A stretch of 64,000 nt of DNA, taken from Gavia stellata. Lineage: Eukaryota; Chordata; Aves; Gaviiformes; Gaviidae. Positions 12,058 to 26,979 of the stretch are shown in pieces; position 1 is the first letter of the stretch; each line of letters starts with the position of its first letter. The translations under genes and the position numbers were made by a program. The stretch spans positions 310,001 to 374,000 of the forward strand of contig NC_082596.1 in the NCBI RefSeq assembly GCF_030936135.1, in the 5' to 3' direction. The notes under the pieces are model-generated. The model was not told the origin of the DNA and did not search any database. It saw only the letters and a program-made list of their open reading frames with translations.

Positions 12058-12658
12058 GTCGGGGGGGGGCCGGGGTGTCGGGGGGCCGGGCAGGGGGCTG
12101 AGGGGGAGCGCGGCGTCCCCCTGCTCCTGCCCGGGGGCTCCGGCAACGCCGGCGTGACCTGCGGGAGAGAGACCCCGGGTCAGGGGCAGCGGGGCCAACA
12201 CGGCTGGGAGCGGGACCCCCCCCGCCCCGTCCCGGCTGCTGCGGCCGAGCCGGCACCGTGGGAACTTCCCGCGGCCAGGACCGTCCCACGCGTCCCCAGA
12301 GACGTCCCACGCGTCCCCGGGCTCTGCCGGGAGCAGAGAGAAAGCACCTGCGGGGCGAAGGGGTGGCGCAGCCGGAGCGGGGCCATCAGCCCCCGCAGCC
12401 GTGTCCCTGCGGGGTCCCCGGGACCCCCAAAGCCGCCCCCGGGCGGGCACAGCTGGGGGGGCCACCCTAGAGCATCCCCGGGACCCCCGCAGCCACCCTC
12501 CCTCGGGGACGGGGAGACCCTGCAGAGGGACCCATGGGTGGGCTCGTCCCCTGGCTCCCCCTGGGACCCCCCCGCCGGCAGGTCGGACCCCCGGGGCGGT
12601 GGGAGCGGCTGCTGGCCCCTTCGCTCTGCTCCTCCGGCACCAGCCCTGCCCGGCATCA

Positions 12659-13575
<917 letters not shown>

Positions 13576-16556
13576 AGGGTCTCGGGGTGCCCTCAGCCTG
13601 GGGGACCGAGCTCCCCCCCCCGGCCGTGGGGCTGCCCCACACTCGCCCACTGGACCGGAGCTCTCGGCTGTGGCTGCTCCGGCTCTGTCCCACCCCGAGC
13701 GCCGGCCGTGGCACAGGGACCTGCTTGGGGCCGTGCTGGCCGGCGGCGTCCCTGGCTCAGCAGTGGGGCCTCGGCTCCGTGCCCTCTCCCGCCATGGGGT
13801 CCCCCGGGCAGGACCCCTGGGGGTCCCCCCGCTCCAGCGCACATCTGTGGGGCAGGGCGCCCACCGTGCCGGCCCCAGCTCAGCGTCTGGTTCTACTCCG
13901 TGGCGGCAGCCCGGCACGTTCCTCTGCCCCACGGCGCCGTGGGCGGCCCGGCGGCACGCGCGGCAGGGCGTGACTCAGCCCAGGTCCTGGCACTTCCCGG
14001 CCGCTCGTGCATCCCTGACTCCCACGGGAAGGTAATTTGCCATCATGAGAGCGTGAGTGTGTGGGGCACGGCTGGGAGTGGCACCGCCTGCGCGGCGGCA
14101 CCGGGGCTGTGCTGGCATCCCCGCACCCCCCCGGCCTTCACCCGGAGGGGGTCAGTGCAGGCGGCTGCCGTCTGTATCGACCCCGTGGCGCGGGCAGCGG
14201 GCATTGTTCTCGCAGAGTGATGTGGGCATCGTGCCCGCGGTGCTGGCAGCAGGCAGCAGCATTGCCCCACGGTGCCGGCAGCAGCAGCAGGCATTGCCCC
14301 ATGGCGCTGGCGGCTCTGCCTCGGCACACGGGGCCCCGAGGGCCATCTTTGCCCAGCAGCCGGCTCCAGTGGGTGCTGTGGCCAAGCCCTCCCTACTGCT
14401 GGGCGCTGCCTGTGCCGCGCTGCCGGGCAGCTCCGTGCCAGCCCTGCCTTCCGTGGTGGCCTTTGGTGGCCGGGGGGCGAGCGGCACCGTGCCCCCGTGC
14501 TGTCGGCGCTGCTCCCTTCCCCGAGGGCCAGGCACTCCCCGAGCGCCTGTGCTGGCTCCCTGCCGGTGCTGGCTCCCTGCCCGTGCCGGTTCCCTGCCTG
14601 TGCCGTCCCGCCACCACAGCCTGTGCCGCTCCCTGGGGCCACGCCACGTCCCGCGTCCAGAGGCACCCCCGGCTCACCTCCACGCCCCACGGCGCTGGGG
14701 GCCATCGCCGACGGCACCAACACCTCCGCCTCTCCGGAGGGGCAGCACCGCTGCCGCCGCTGTCAGCTCACAGCCACCGTCCGCTCGGGGCCACCGCTTG
14801 CTCGGCACGCCGCAGGCTCGGCACGCTGCTGCCGGTGCCGGGAGCTCAACAGGTCACAAACATCCGCTCACGGCCGGGCCGGACCGGGCTCTAATTAGCC
14901 GTAGCCCCGGCTGTGCCCGGCTGCCATCCGCCCTGGGCCAGCTGGCCGGCCGCATTCCTGCCGTGGGTGCGTGGCAAACGCCGCCCGCTGCCACTAACCG
15001 CAGCAGCCCCTGGCTCCCACCTCTGTGCCAGGCCGTGCCACCAGCCGCGTGCTGGGGACCGTGCAGGCAGGGGTCGGGCAGCGGCGGCGGGCAGGAGAGC
15101 CGGCGGCCGCCGAGCTGCTGGCGCTGCACCTTGCCCGGCCGGTGAACACCCACGACTGGTTTTCCCAGGGCTGTAACCCCTTGTCTGCCACGTCGAGCCG
15201 GCGCGGCCCGCGGGCATGCCAGGGGCCTGCCGAACCGGGCAGAAGGTGGTCACGGCCGGTGAGGATGAGGAGGGGAAGGCCGAGTGAGGAAGCACTCCGG
15301 AGGGGTCACAGCCACCTGCGCCGGCGCCTCGGGGCTGTCACCCTGCCTGAACCTGCCACGGCGCTGCCCGGCCACGGCATGGGGCGGGCAGACCCCAGCG
15401 GGAATGAGGGTGTCCGGGGGCCCCCAGACCCCACAGCCCCCCCACGCAGCAGCACCCACCCCTCTGCTCCGGGAGCCTTCGCCCACGCCGCCCTCCCAGC
15501 CACCGCCGTCACCTTCCGGCTGTGCCGGTGTTGGGGGGGGAGTGGCAGGGTGGTCCCCCCATTCTCCCACCCCCGGCACCATCCCCGGCGCCTTTGCAAT
15601 TCCCCCGCCCAGGGAAGGCAACGGCCTCAGCCCCAGCTCCAGCGCGGCGGCGGTGCCGGCTGCGCGGGGCCGTACGTGGTGGGGCAGGAGCGGCCGCGGC
15701 ACCTCCGGCATGACGGCTGTGACCCAGCTGGCCTGTGCAACTGCCCCCCCCATCCCCTCGCATTGCACAGACCCCGCATGGGTGTCAATACCCCCCAACA
15801 CCTACCCGGGTGCTGTCCCGTGCCCCCACCCGAGGGGCACCGGCTCTACCAGCACGGCACAGCCCAGCACGGCACCGCGGGTGGTTTCCCTCTGCAGCGG
15901 GTTGGCCCCGAGCTGCTCCGTTTCCTGCTGCCGCTTCCCCTTCCCGCCACCGGCAGCGAGTGGCCCCACGGCCGCAGGCAGGGAGGGGTGTTCCCCCCGG
16001 CACCCCGGCACCCCGGCACCCAGACCCGGGCCCCTGTGCTACGCCGCCGGGGGCTTCCTGGTCCCCGAATCCCCCAGCCCCTCCACTGGCACCCCGGCAC
16101 ACCCTGGTGCGAGGGTCCCGGCTGGCCACGGTGAGACTCCCGCCAAGGCCCTGACCCGGCTGTGCCGCGGGGTGGGGGGGACACCGGCGGCGCATCCCAG
16201 GCAGGGGCAGGACAGGACGAGACTTGCCCCACGCTCGGGGCTCCCCCCACCGCAGCACGACGGGCATCCCGGGTGCCAATTCCCGGCTTTCGCTTCCGCG
16301 TCCAACTGACTTCCCCTGCCCGCAACCGAAAGGAAAGACCGCGGCCTTGACCGCGGCGTGACCTCCTCCACCCCGGCACAGCTGCCTGCACCGCTGCCTG
16401 CAGCCGTACTCACCCTGCTGCACTGCTGCCTGCGCCCCAGCACTGCTGCCCGTCACGGGGGTGTCCCCGAGCAGGAGCTGCGGCGGTGACGGTGGCACTC
16501 CCGCGGTGCCCGCTGGAGCCACCGTGGCAGAACGAGGGTGAGGGCACTGGAGCAGG
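13576..16556. other. Gene-poor spacer between SMPD5 and SPATC1
   Basis: Single-copy GC-rich sequence with no exon I can recognise on either strand. It holds one AP-1 consensus (TGACTCA, 13971-13977) and a locally palindromic ccgcggccttgaccgcgg near 16339. Several open frames exist, but none has family-like content. Confidence 0.5.
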
Positions 16557-16562
16557 TTTATT
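16557..16562 (-). terminator. SPATC1: Poly(A) signal (AATAAA on - strand), SPATC1
   Basis: TTTATT on the + strand, only 84 bases beyond the SPATC1 stop, giving a very short 3' UTR. Confidence 0.8.
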
Positions 16563-16645
16563 GCACGGTGGGGGGCTCTGGCTGGCGGCAGCACGGCCAG
16601 CACGGGGGCCGGTGCCGGTGCCAGTGTGGGAGCCCACCCGGCCGC

Positions 16646-19358
16646 TCACCAGAGGAAGAGGGGCTGCCCGTCCTCCTGCGCCAGCGCCTGCAGGCACTTG
16701 AGCAGCACCATCGCATCTGGCTGTGCTGCCGGTGGCACCGTCTCGGTCACCACGCGGCGCAGGAAGGCCGGGCTGTGGTGGGCATGGGTGTCGGGGCCGG
16801 TCGGCTCCGGCAGGATGCCGTAGGTGTTGACAAGGGACTCGGCGAAGGCCGGGTGCACCGCGGGGCTGTAGCCCAGCGCCCGCAAATGCCGCATCAGGCC
16901 GACGTAGCGCCGGGCCGCAGTGGTGCAGCGCTGCTCGTCGAAGCCCCCCGGCACAGTGCCGAGGGCAGTCTGCAGGGAGAGATGGGGTGAGGTCGGCCCC
17001 CCGGCACCCATGGGTGCCCGAGCAGAAGGGGGACTGGGGTGCACATGGCCGCGGCCGGAGCCCGGCTCCCCGTCTCGGCCGCGCCAGCCTACCGCCATGA
17101 TCTTCTCGGGGATGTTGGCGACGGTGAAGCCGTAGAGGCGGGCGCGGTCAGGGAAGACACTGGCGAGGATGCGGCGGTCCAGCTGGAAGGCAATCTCTCC
17201 CACCAGCTGCTCCCGTGCCGGCTGCCGGCTGTCTGCAGGAACCGCCGGCGTCGGGATCTTATCCCTGCCCCAGGGTGGAACCTGCGCTGCTGCCCCTCCG
17301 ACGTCCCCGTGCCCCCCACCACCCCGGGGACCAGGCTGTGCCTCGCTGCTGCTGCCCGGTGCCAGGAGTCCCTGTGCCATGGACCCGCAGGGGGTTTCCA
17401 AACGCCAGCGTGCCGGTTTTGCCCACACCGAGATGCCACCGTGCCGGCTTTGCAGGGCGGAAAACCCGCGTGCCAGCTTTGCCCGTGCTGAGATGCCACG
17501 TGCCAGTTTTGCGGGACAGAAAAGCCAGCGTGCCAGTTCTGCCCGCGCAGAGGCGAACGGTGCCACGGCATCCCCAGCGGCTTTCCTGCGTGTCCCCTGG
17601 CACAGGGTGGCCAGAGCTGCTCGCCCAGGACCTCGCTGTCCCCTGCCAGCCGAGGAGCTGGTGGGAGCGGGAGGATGTGGGGGTCCAGCGCCCCGGGGGC
17701 ACCGCGCACCCCGCCAGTGCCATGCCCCAGCTCTCACCTCGCGGGCTGGAGCTCTGCGGCGGCTCCCGGCTGGAGGCGAGCCGGTCGGCGTCACGGGCCA
17801 CCTTCCGCCAGGGATCCTTGCGCCGAGCGTCCAGCAGCCGCAGGTCCAGCGGCTGCTGCTCCGCCGGGGCCGGGGGCGGCGGGAGGGGGGACGGGGGGAC
17901 CCCGGACCCCGGCCCCTGTGGGTCCGACGGCCGCAGGCTGGGGCCGCTCGGCTCCGGCACCGGGGGGTCCTGCGGCGGCTCGGGGGGCGGCTGGTGGCTG
18001 GGGGGGCGGCCGGTGGAGGCAAAGCGGTCGAGGGGGCAGGAGAGGCGGTGGCTGTCGGGGCCGGGGCTGCCGTGCATGGTCACCGGGAGGGCTGCCAGGG
18101 CAAGAGCGGCGGTCTCGGCCCCCGCAGTGCCGGGGGGGCCTCCACCATGCCCCCACCCTGCGCACTGCAGCCCCGCAGCGTGCGGCCGCGCCGGCCCCGG
18201 CCCCACAAACCCTCATGGGAGGCACGAGGCCACGGCGGGGGGTCAGGGATGGGATGGGATGGGATGGGATGGGGATGGGATGGGAATGGGATGGGGTGGG
18301 ATGGGGTGGGAGGGGGATGGGGATGGGGATGGGGATGGGATGGGATGGGATGGGATGGGGATGGGGATGGGGATGGGGATGGGATGGGATGGGATGGGAT
18401 GGGATGGGGATGGGATGGGGATGGGATGGGAATGGGATGGGATGGGATGGGGATGGGGATGGGGATGGGATGGGATGGGATGGGATGGGATGGGATGGGG
18501 ATGGGGATGGGGATGGGATGGGATGGGATGGGATGGGATGGGATGGGATGGGATGGGATGGGATGGGATGGGATGGGGATGGGGAGGAGAGGGGATGGGA
18601 ATGGGGATGGGAATGGGGATGGGATGGGATGGGATGGGATGGGATGGGGGTGGGACAGGATGGGATGGGGATGGGGATGGGATGGGGATGGGATGGGATG
18701 GGATGGGATGGGATGGGATGGGATGGGATGGGATGGGATGGGGGTGGGACAGGATGGGATGGGGATGAGACTTGGCCCACCACCCCTTCTCCCATGAGCT
18801 TTGGTGTCAGACCCCACCCAGATCTCCCCCTAATACTTCTGCTCTCGGTGATGGGTGAAAGCACTCCGGTGCTGACGTCGGTGCTGCTCGGCGTGGGCAG
18901 CGGCGTGGGCAGTGTGCCGTCCTGGGGCTGCTGGTTCCGGAGGGGTTCCCAGGGTGGGGTCTGGAAGATGGGGCTCTGCTCCAGGGGCGCCAGCTCCCAG
19001 TCCAGGGCGTTGGCTGCGGAAGGAGCGGGGGGGTGTTTGCAGCCGCGGCACCCACCGGCCCAGGACCACCGCGGGGCCACCCATGCCCCCCACCTGGGCT
19101 GGGGAAGGCAAAGCGTCCTCCGCCAGAGCGGGGTGCAGGGGCAAGGGGGGGCGCCGAGCCGGGTGCTGTGCCATGCACCGTGCCGGGCTGGCCGCGCAGG
19201 AGGTGCCGCAGGTGCTGCTGCTCCTTGAGCCGCCCCACCGCCCGTGTCAGCGCCTCGTTCTCCGCCAGCAGCGCCTGGATCTCACGCCGCAGCTGGTCGT
19301 AGCAGGCGAAGACCGTGAGCCCCGTGCGTGCGGGGCGGCCGCCGGGCACCGGCTCCAT
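16646..19358 (-). CDS. SPATC1: Speriolin (SPATC1), spermatogenesis and centriole associated 1
   Basis: Speriolin is a testis protein of the spermatid centrosome, reported to bind CDC20. Five coding exons on the - strand join in phase: 19358-19094, 19013-18837, 18091-17738, 17232-17093 and 16969-16646 (stop), giving 419 aa (human is about 590). The N-terminal exon has a short coiled-coil with leucine heptads ([20 protein letters not shown]). The conserved C-terminal domain contains [59 protein letters not shown] and the final DGQPLFLW, close to human speriolin. The middle is Pro/Ser-rich and poorly conserved. The donor of the second exon (AGAA followed by gtatta) is weak but is the one that keeps frame. 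The order GRINA-SPATC1-OPLAH matches mammals. A pentanucleotide array fills intron 2. Confidence 0.94.
18240..18768. repeat. (GGGAT)n pentanucleotide array in SPATC1 intron 2
   Basis: About 530 bp of tggga/tgggga repeats with few interruptions (one gaggagagggg block near 18590, and two tgggacaggat variants). It lies in the intron between exons 18837-19013 and 17738-18091. Confidence 0.95.
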
Positions 19359-20089
19359 GGCGGCCCCCGGTCCCGGCACCGGGCTGTGCTGCTCACGCCG
19401 ACACACGCCCTGCGCCAGGCGGCAGCGCCAGGGCCAGGGGCATGGGAAGGTCCCTGGCTTGCTGCGGGATGCCGGGAGCAGCCAGGGCGTCTCCAACGCG
19501 GGTGCCGGGGAGGGCTGGTTCCGAGGGGATGTCACAGAGGGACGCTCCCCGCCCCCGGCCCCACTATGTGGCTGCAGGACTTGGCCCCCCCCGGCACCAC
19601 GGTGCTCTGTCCCAGCAGGCACCCGTCTGACCGCCGCGAGGACGGTACCGGTGGCAGTGGGTGAGCAGGGCGGGGGGGCTGCACCCTTTTTCCTGCCGGA
19701 TTTTGGCTGACCCCAGCAGCTCCGGGCACCATGTCCCAGCCGCGCTCGGAGACGATGGGTGTTCTCACCGTGCTCCTGGGCTTTCGTGGTAGTGCCACCA
19801 GGCGTGAGCAATCACTGCGTGCCACCGCCATGGGGGACACGTGGTGGGGGACCTGTCTCCGTCCCCCTTCCGCGGTTGCAGGAACCCCCCAGCACCAGCC
19901 TGCTGGGCAGCCGGGACCGTGGTGCGGTGGGTGCCGGGCCAGCGGCACGCTGGCGCACGAGGGGCTGTTGTGAGGGACCTGACGCAGCCCCTCCTGCTGC
20001 TGGGACCCCCAGGAGGGCTGTGCCGGCAGCTCCTTGCCACACCCCTGCCACCCCAGGTGGCCCGGCAAGGCCCGGCGTGCCGGCACTCT
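19359..20089. other. SPATC1 upstream region
   Basis: 5' flank of SPATC1, GC-rich and single-copy. I see no TATA box and no further exon. The true transcription start of SPATC1 is not visible from sequence alone. Confidence 0.4.
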
Positions 20090-20790
20090 CCCCAGAGAGC
20101 CTGACCAGCTCCGTCTTCCCCGTGGTCATCTCATCTGCCAGCACCACCAGTCCACCAGCACCGTGCTGCCCTGGTGCCGAGGGGCCAGCAGAAGAGACAC
20201 TCAGCACCGTGCTGGCATCCTACCAGCTCAGCGCCGGAGCAGCCATCAACCGCCACTCCTTCATTGCCAGCGGCCTGGCCTCCCGGCTGCTGGAGGAGCT
20301 CCTGAGCCAGCAGCTGCCGGGGGCTGAGCCGGGGCCGGCTGAGGGCCCCAAGGAGCGGTGCCATGCCACCGCCGCCGCCTCCTCCTCTATGGAGAGGCTG
20401 TGCCGGCACGACCGCCACTTCCAGTGGGACAAGGAGTGCTTCCAGTAGCAGGGCTGGGTGCTGGCTGCCAGGATGGACCGCTGCATCAAGATGACACTGT
20501 GCAACGGCCAACCCTGGGCGAGCCGGCGCAAGGGGTGCCAGGACCAGGGGAACAGGGCGCAGCCGTGCCGCGAGGCCTGCGGGCACCTCTGCCGCAGCCC
20601 GGCCGGGCACGCCACCCATGGCTGCTGCACCCAGGTGGAGACACTGACCAGCGCCTGCCCATGGGACGTGTACCAGGGCGCCGTCTCCTACCCCTCCTGC
20701 AAGCCATGCGGCAAGCGTGGGCACAGCCAGGGACCAGCAGGCCAGCCCCCCCCGCCCTGGCCCGGTGCCTTGGCGCCAGCCTGGAGCTAG
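20090..20790 (+). other. Unrecognised cysteine-rich open segment, possibly a decayed gene
   Basis: On the + strand an open stretch reads through INRHSFIASGLASRLLEELL up to CRHDRHFQWDKECFQ, meets one TAG at 20446, and continues in the same frame with a Cys-rich stretch (CIKMTLCNG, CREACGHLC, GCCTQVETL, YPSCKPCGKR) to a stop at 20788. About 13 cysteines follow the TAG. I do not recognise the family. An acceptor-like ccccag sits near 20093. It could be a pseudogene, part of a spliced gene, or chance in GC-rich DNA. A 477-codon open frame on the opposite strand overlaps it and has no family-like content either. Confidence 0.2.
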
Positions 20791-21640
20791 CCCCCGCTGC
20801 GCCTGGCAGCGCACAGAGAAGTGCTGGTGCTCCCTGCGGGACACGCCAGCCGCCCGGCTAGCCCATGGCACCGCGAGCGTCCCCAGGCCCGACCAGCCCT
20901 CCTGCGCCGGCACCGCCTGTGCCATGCTGAGCCCCGAGCCATGGCACTGCCAGGGAGCTGCTGGCTCCCTGCCCAGGGTGGGCAAGGAGCCCCCCCGGGA
21001 GCCAGAGCTCACCCAGCAGCCCCGTGCCCACCAGGTGGGCATCGGTGTGCCGGCCCGGTGCAGACCCATCCATGGCCGGACACAACCCTCGCCCTCTGGT
21101 GCAGAGCCCCTTGCCACAGCGCCGCCAGTTCCCTGCCTCTTCCCTCCCAGCTGCAGGGCTCCACCGGGACGCTGCGCTGCCACAACGGGAGCCGGCACAC
21201 GGCTGCAGCTGTGGCGCGAACTGAGAGGGAGAGGCAGGACGAGTGCTGCCGGGGTCCAGGACTGCCAACAGCCCCCCCGGGACCCCCACGGCTGCTCCCG
21301 GGGCCAGGGCTGGCTGCCGGCAGAGGCCTCGGAGCGCAGCGCAGCCGGGGCACAGGCAGCAGCCCAGCTCTGCTGGGGCGGCAGAGCCAGGGGCCATGAC
21401 GGTGAGGGGGGCAGGCGGCGCAGCGGACGCAGCCGAGCTCCCCGTTGCTGAATATATCCCTGCCGGTGGCCAACCACGAGTGCCACACGCTGCCGCGGCT
21501 GAACCGGCCCAGGGATGTGGGGAGATGGGTGACGCGGGTCCCCAGCCCTAAAAGGCTGCAGCACCCTTGGCGGGTGCTTCTCCGCCCGGGCCCTGCCAGC
21601 GTCGGTGGGGAAAGGGGAGCCGGAGCCGGTGGAGGTGAAC
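20790..21640. other. Spacer between SPATC1 flank and GRINA 3' end
   Basis: GC-rich single-copy sequence with several Cys-rich but unrecognised open frames on both strands. No exon supported. Confidence 0.4.
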
Positions 21641-21650
21641 TAGACGGAGG

Positions 21651-21656
21651 TTTATT
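21651..21656 (-). terminator. GRINA: Poly(A) signal (AATAAA on - strand), GRINA
   Basis: TTTATT on the + strand within gaggtttattaacagc. It defines a GRINA 3' UTR of about 0.8 kb (21651-22468). Confidence 0.8.
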
Positions 21657-22217
21657 AACAGCAGGAGCTGGAGCCACAGAACGGGGGAAGAACGGAGCCG
21701 CGGCCGCGTGGGGAGGGGGCCAGGGCCGGGACCCCCACGCTGCCTGGGCGCGGACGGGCAGGGACGGGCAGGGACGGCGGCTCGGGCCCTGAGAGGGTGC
21801 CGGGTCCCCGCAGGGACGCTCTGGCCGTGACGGGTGCCCAGCGCGAGGACCCCCCCCGCCCGCCCGAGTGGCGGGACCCTGCCCTCAGCCCGAGGGGGGG
21901 CTGGGGAGCCGGGGGGGCCGCCGGCGCTGGCCCTGCCTGCGCGGCCGGGGGGGCGGCGAGGGGCGAGGGCAGCGCGTGCGCGGGGGGAGCGGGACGGAGG
22001 GGATGAGCTCCACCGCGGGCGGGGGGGAAAGTGCTTCCAGTCCTCGTTCAACGCAAGGGGGGGGAAGGCCGTATTCACAGCGGGGGGGAAGCAGAGGGCC
22101 AGGGCAGGGGGCTGCTGGGGGGGCAGGAGGGGCAGTGGGCGGCTGCGGCACACCGGCAGGCACCGGCAAGCGCCGCCTGCCTCGCACTTGCCTCCCGGCA
22201 AGGGGACAGAGCTGTCA

Positions 22218-25020
<2,803 letters not shown>

Positions 25021-25021
25021 T

Positions 25022-25770
25022 CAGACCTGGCGGCCATCACCCCCCGCGGCCATCACCCCCCCACGGCCATCACCCCCCCGATGGCCATCACCCCCCCCAT
25101 GGCCATCACCCCTCCGATGGCCATCACCCCCCCCCCGGCCATCACCCCCCCACGGCCATCACCCCCCCCCCCGATGGCCATCACCCCCCCCCATGGCCAT
25201 CACCCCCCCCCACGGCCATCACCCCCCCCATGGCCATCACCCCCCCACAGCCATCACCCCCCCGATGGCCATCACCCCCCACGGCCATCACCCCCCCCCA
25301 TGGCCATCACCCCCCCACATCACCCCCCCACGGCCATCACCCCCCCGATGGCCATCACCCCCCCCACACGGCCATCACCCCCCACGGCCATCACCCCCCC
25401 CCACGGCCATCACCCCCCCACGGCCATCACCCCCCTCACAGCCATCACCCCCCCCCACGGCCATCACCCCCCCACGGCCATCACCCCCCCACGGCCATCA
25501 CCCCCCCCCACGGCCATCACCCCCCCACACGGCCATCACCCCCCACGGCCATCACCCCCCCCCACGGCCATCACCCCCCCACGGCCATCACCCCCCCCCA
25601 CGGCCATCACCCCCCCACAGCCATCACCCCCCTCACAGCCATCACCCCCCCCCACGGCCATCACCCCCCCCGATGGCCATCACCCCCCCCATGGCCATCA
25701 CCCCCCCACAGCCATCACCCCCCCGATGGCTATCACCCCCCCCCCACGGCCATCACCCCCCGTGGCCATC
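25022..25770. repeat. C-rich minisatellite ggccatcacccccccac upstream of GRINA
   Basis: About 45 copies of a 15-19 bp unit (ggccatcacccccc with variable C-runs and ac/gat variants). It lies directly beyond the acceptor of the GRINA start-codon exon, so it is in the predicted GRINA first intron. On the GRINA sense strand it is G-rich with runs of six to eight G. Confidence 0.93.
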
Positions 25771-25904
25771 CCCCCCGGCCCCTCTCCCCCACGCCCGGGC
25801 AGTCCTGGGGGTCCCCGACCCGGTGCACCCCGTGGGGGGGTCCCCGTCCCCAGCGCTCCCCCGCCGTGGGGGGGCCCGGCCCCGCCGGCTCCCCGGGCCC
25901 GCAC

Positions 25905-25944
25905 AAGATGGCCGCCCCGGCGGCAGGGCCGTTGCCATGGCAAC
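25905..25944. promoter_or_regulatory. YY1-like motif and perfect RFX X-box palindrome
   Basis: AAGATGGCCGCC at 25905-25916 fits the YY1 consensus. GTTGCCATGGCAAC at 25931-25944 is a perfect 14 bp palindrome and matches the RFX X-box. They lie in a single-copy CpG-rich island (25780-26520) between two large minisatellites. This is the signature of a promoter or enhancer, in GRINA intron 1 or as an alternative start. An AATAAA is present at 26498-26503 on the + strand, but no transcript can be assigned. Confidence 0.55.
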
Positions 25945-26979
25945 CCCCCCGTGGCTGCCCCGGCCCGGGCCCTGCGGGGAAGGCCTCGGCCATGGCGGCG
26001 GCGGCCGGGGCCGGGGCCGGGGCCTCGCGGCGGCCACCGGCAGCGGAGACGGGAGCCCCGGCGCTGCCCGGCTGCCCCTTGTCACCAGCCTCGCTCCCTG
26101 CCCCACTTCCAGCCGCCGCCTCCCCCGGGACCGGCATGGCGGGCCGCCAGCGGCCCACCGCCGCACCGGGGTCCCACCAGACCCAGCACCCACCGCGCCA
26201 CGGGGCCCCCTCGCCGGAGGTGACCGCTGGCCAAGGAGCCGGACCGGCAGCGGTGCCGTTCCGTGGGCCACGGCCCTACCTACGGTGGCCAGCCGGCGAG
26301 CGGGCCGCCGCGGCGGCAGGGGTTCGCCGCAGGCACCGGGGCTGTCCCCGCTGCGGAGTGCCAGGCCCAGCCGCCGGCGGACGCCGGTTCTGCGTGGAGC
26401 CCGGGATTACAAAACCAGGCGGCTGTGGGAATGGCGGCTCCGGCTGCGGCCCTGCGCGGTGATCGCTCGCCGCCACTGCCGCTGCCGCTGCCGCCGCAAT
26501 AAATGCAGCCGGGCCCGCAGCGGGGACAGGCAGCGGCCCGCAGGGCTGGCAGCTGGCAGGCAGAGCCCCCGGCCAGCCCTGCGCAATCCCACGCCACGGC
26601 GGGCGGGACGTGCCGGAGCCGGTGCCGCAGCGAAGCACCGACGTCCCCGGGCACGAGGCCGCCCGCAGCCGGTGCCAACACCGGGGCCCGGCCAAGTGAC
26701 AGCCTGCCTGGCCGGTGGCGCAACCGAAGCCAGCCGCCCGCGTGACGCCCCGGCCCGGTGCCACGGGCCTCGGGGTGGGACGGGGGGGCTCTGCCCTGCG
26801 GCACCGCGCTGCAGGCACGTGCCCCCCGGCCCTGGCAAGAGGCCGCCAGCCCAGACCCCCGGCACGGGCAGCCCCGGGGAGGGCAGGGACCCCCTCCTGG
26901 GCAGCGCCGCAGGGGCGCGGAGGGTGGGCCGAGCACCCCGGGCTGCAGACGGCACCGGCACGGGGGGGCACACCGCCGG

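Noticed and set aside
18240-18768. (GGGAT)n as a telomere-like tract
   Set aside because: The unit is pentameric GGGAT/GGGGAT, not TTAGGG; it is an ordinary intronic microsatellite.
20131-21564. 477-codon - strand open frame as a gene
   Set aside because: No recognisable domain, composition typical of GC-rich antisense frames, and it overlaps other equally long frames.
26498-26503. AATAAA on the + strand as a poly(A) signal of an unknown gene
   Set aside because: No exon or convincing open frame precedes it. It may be chance, or the end of a non-coding RNA from the 25.9 kb island.
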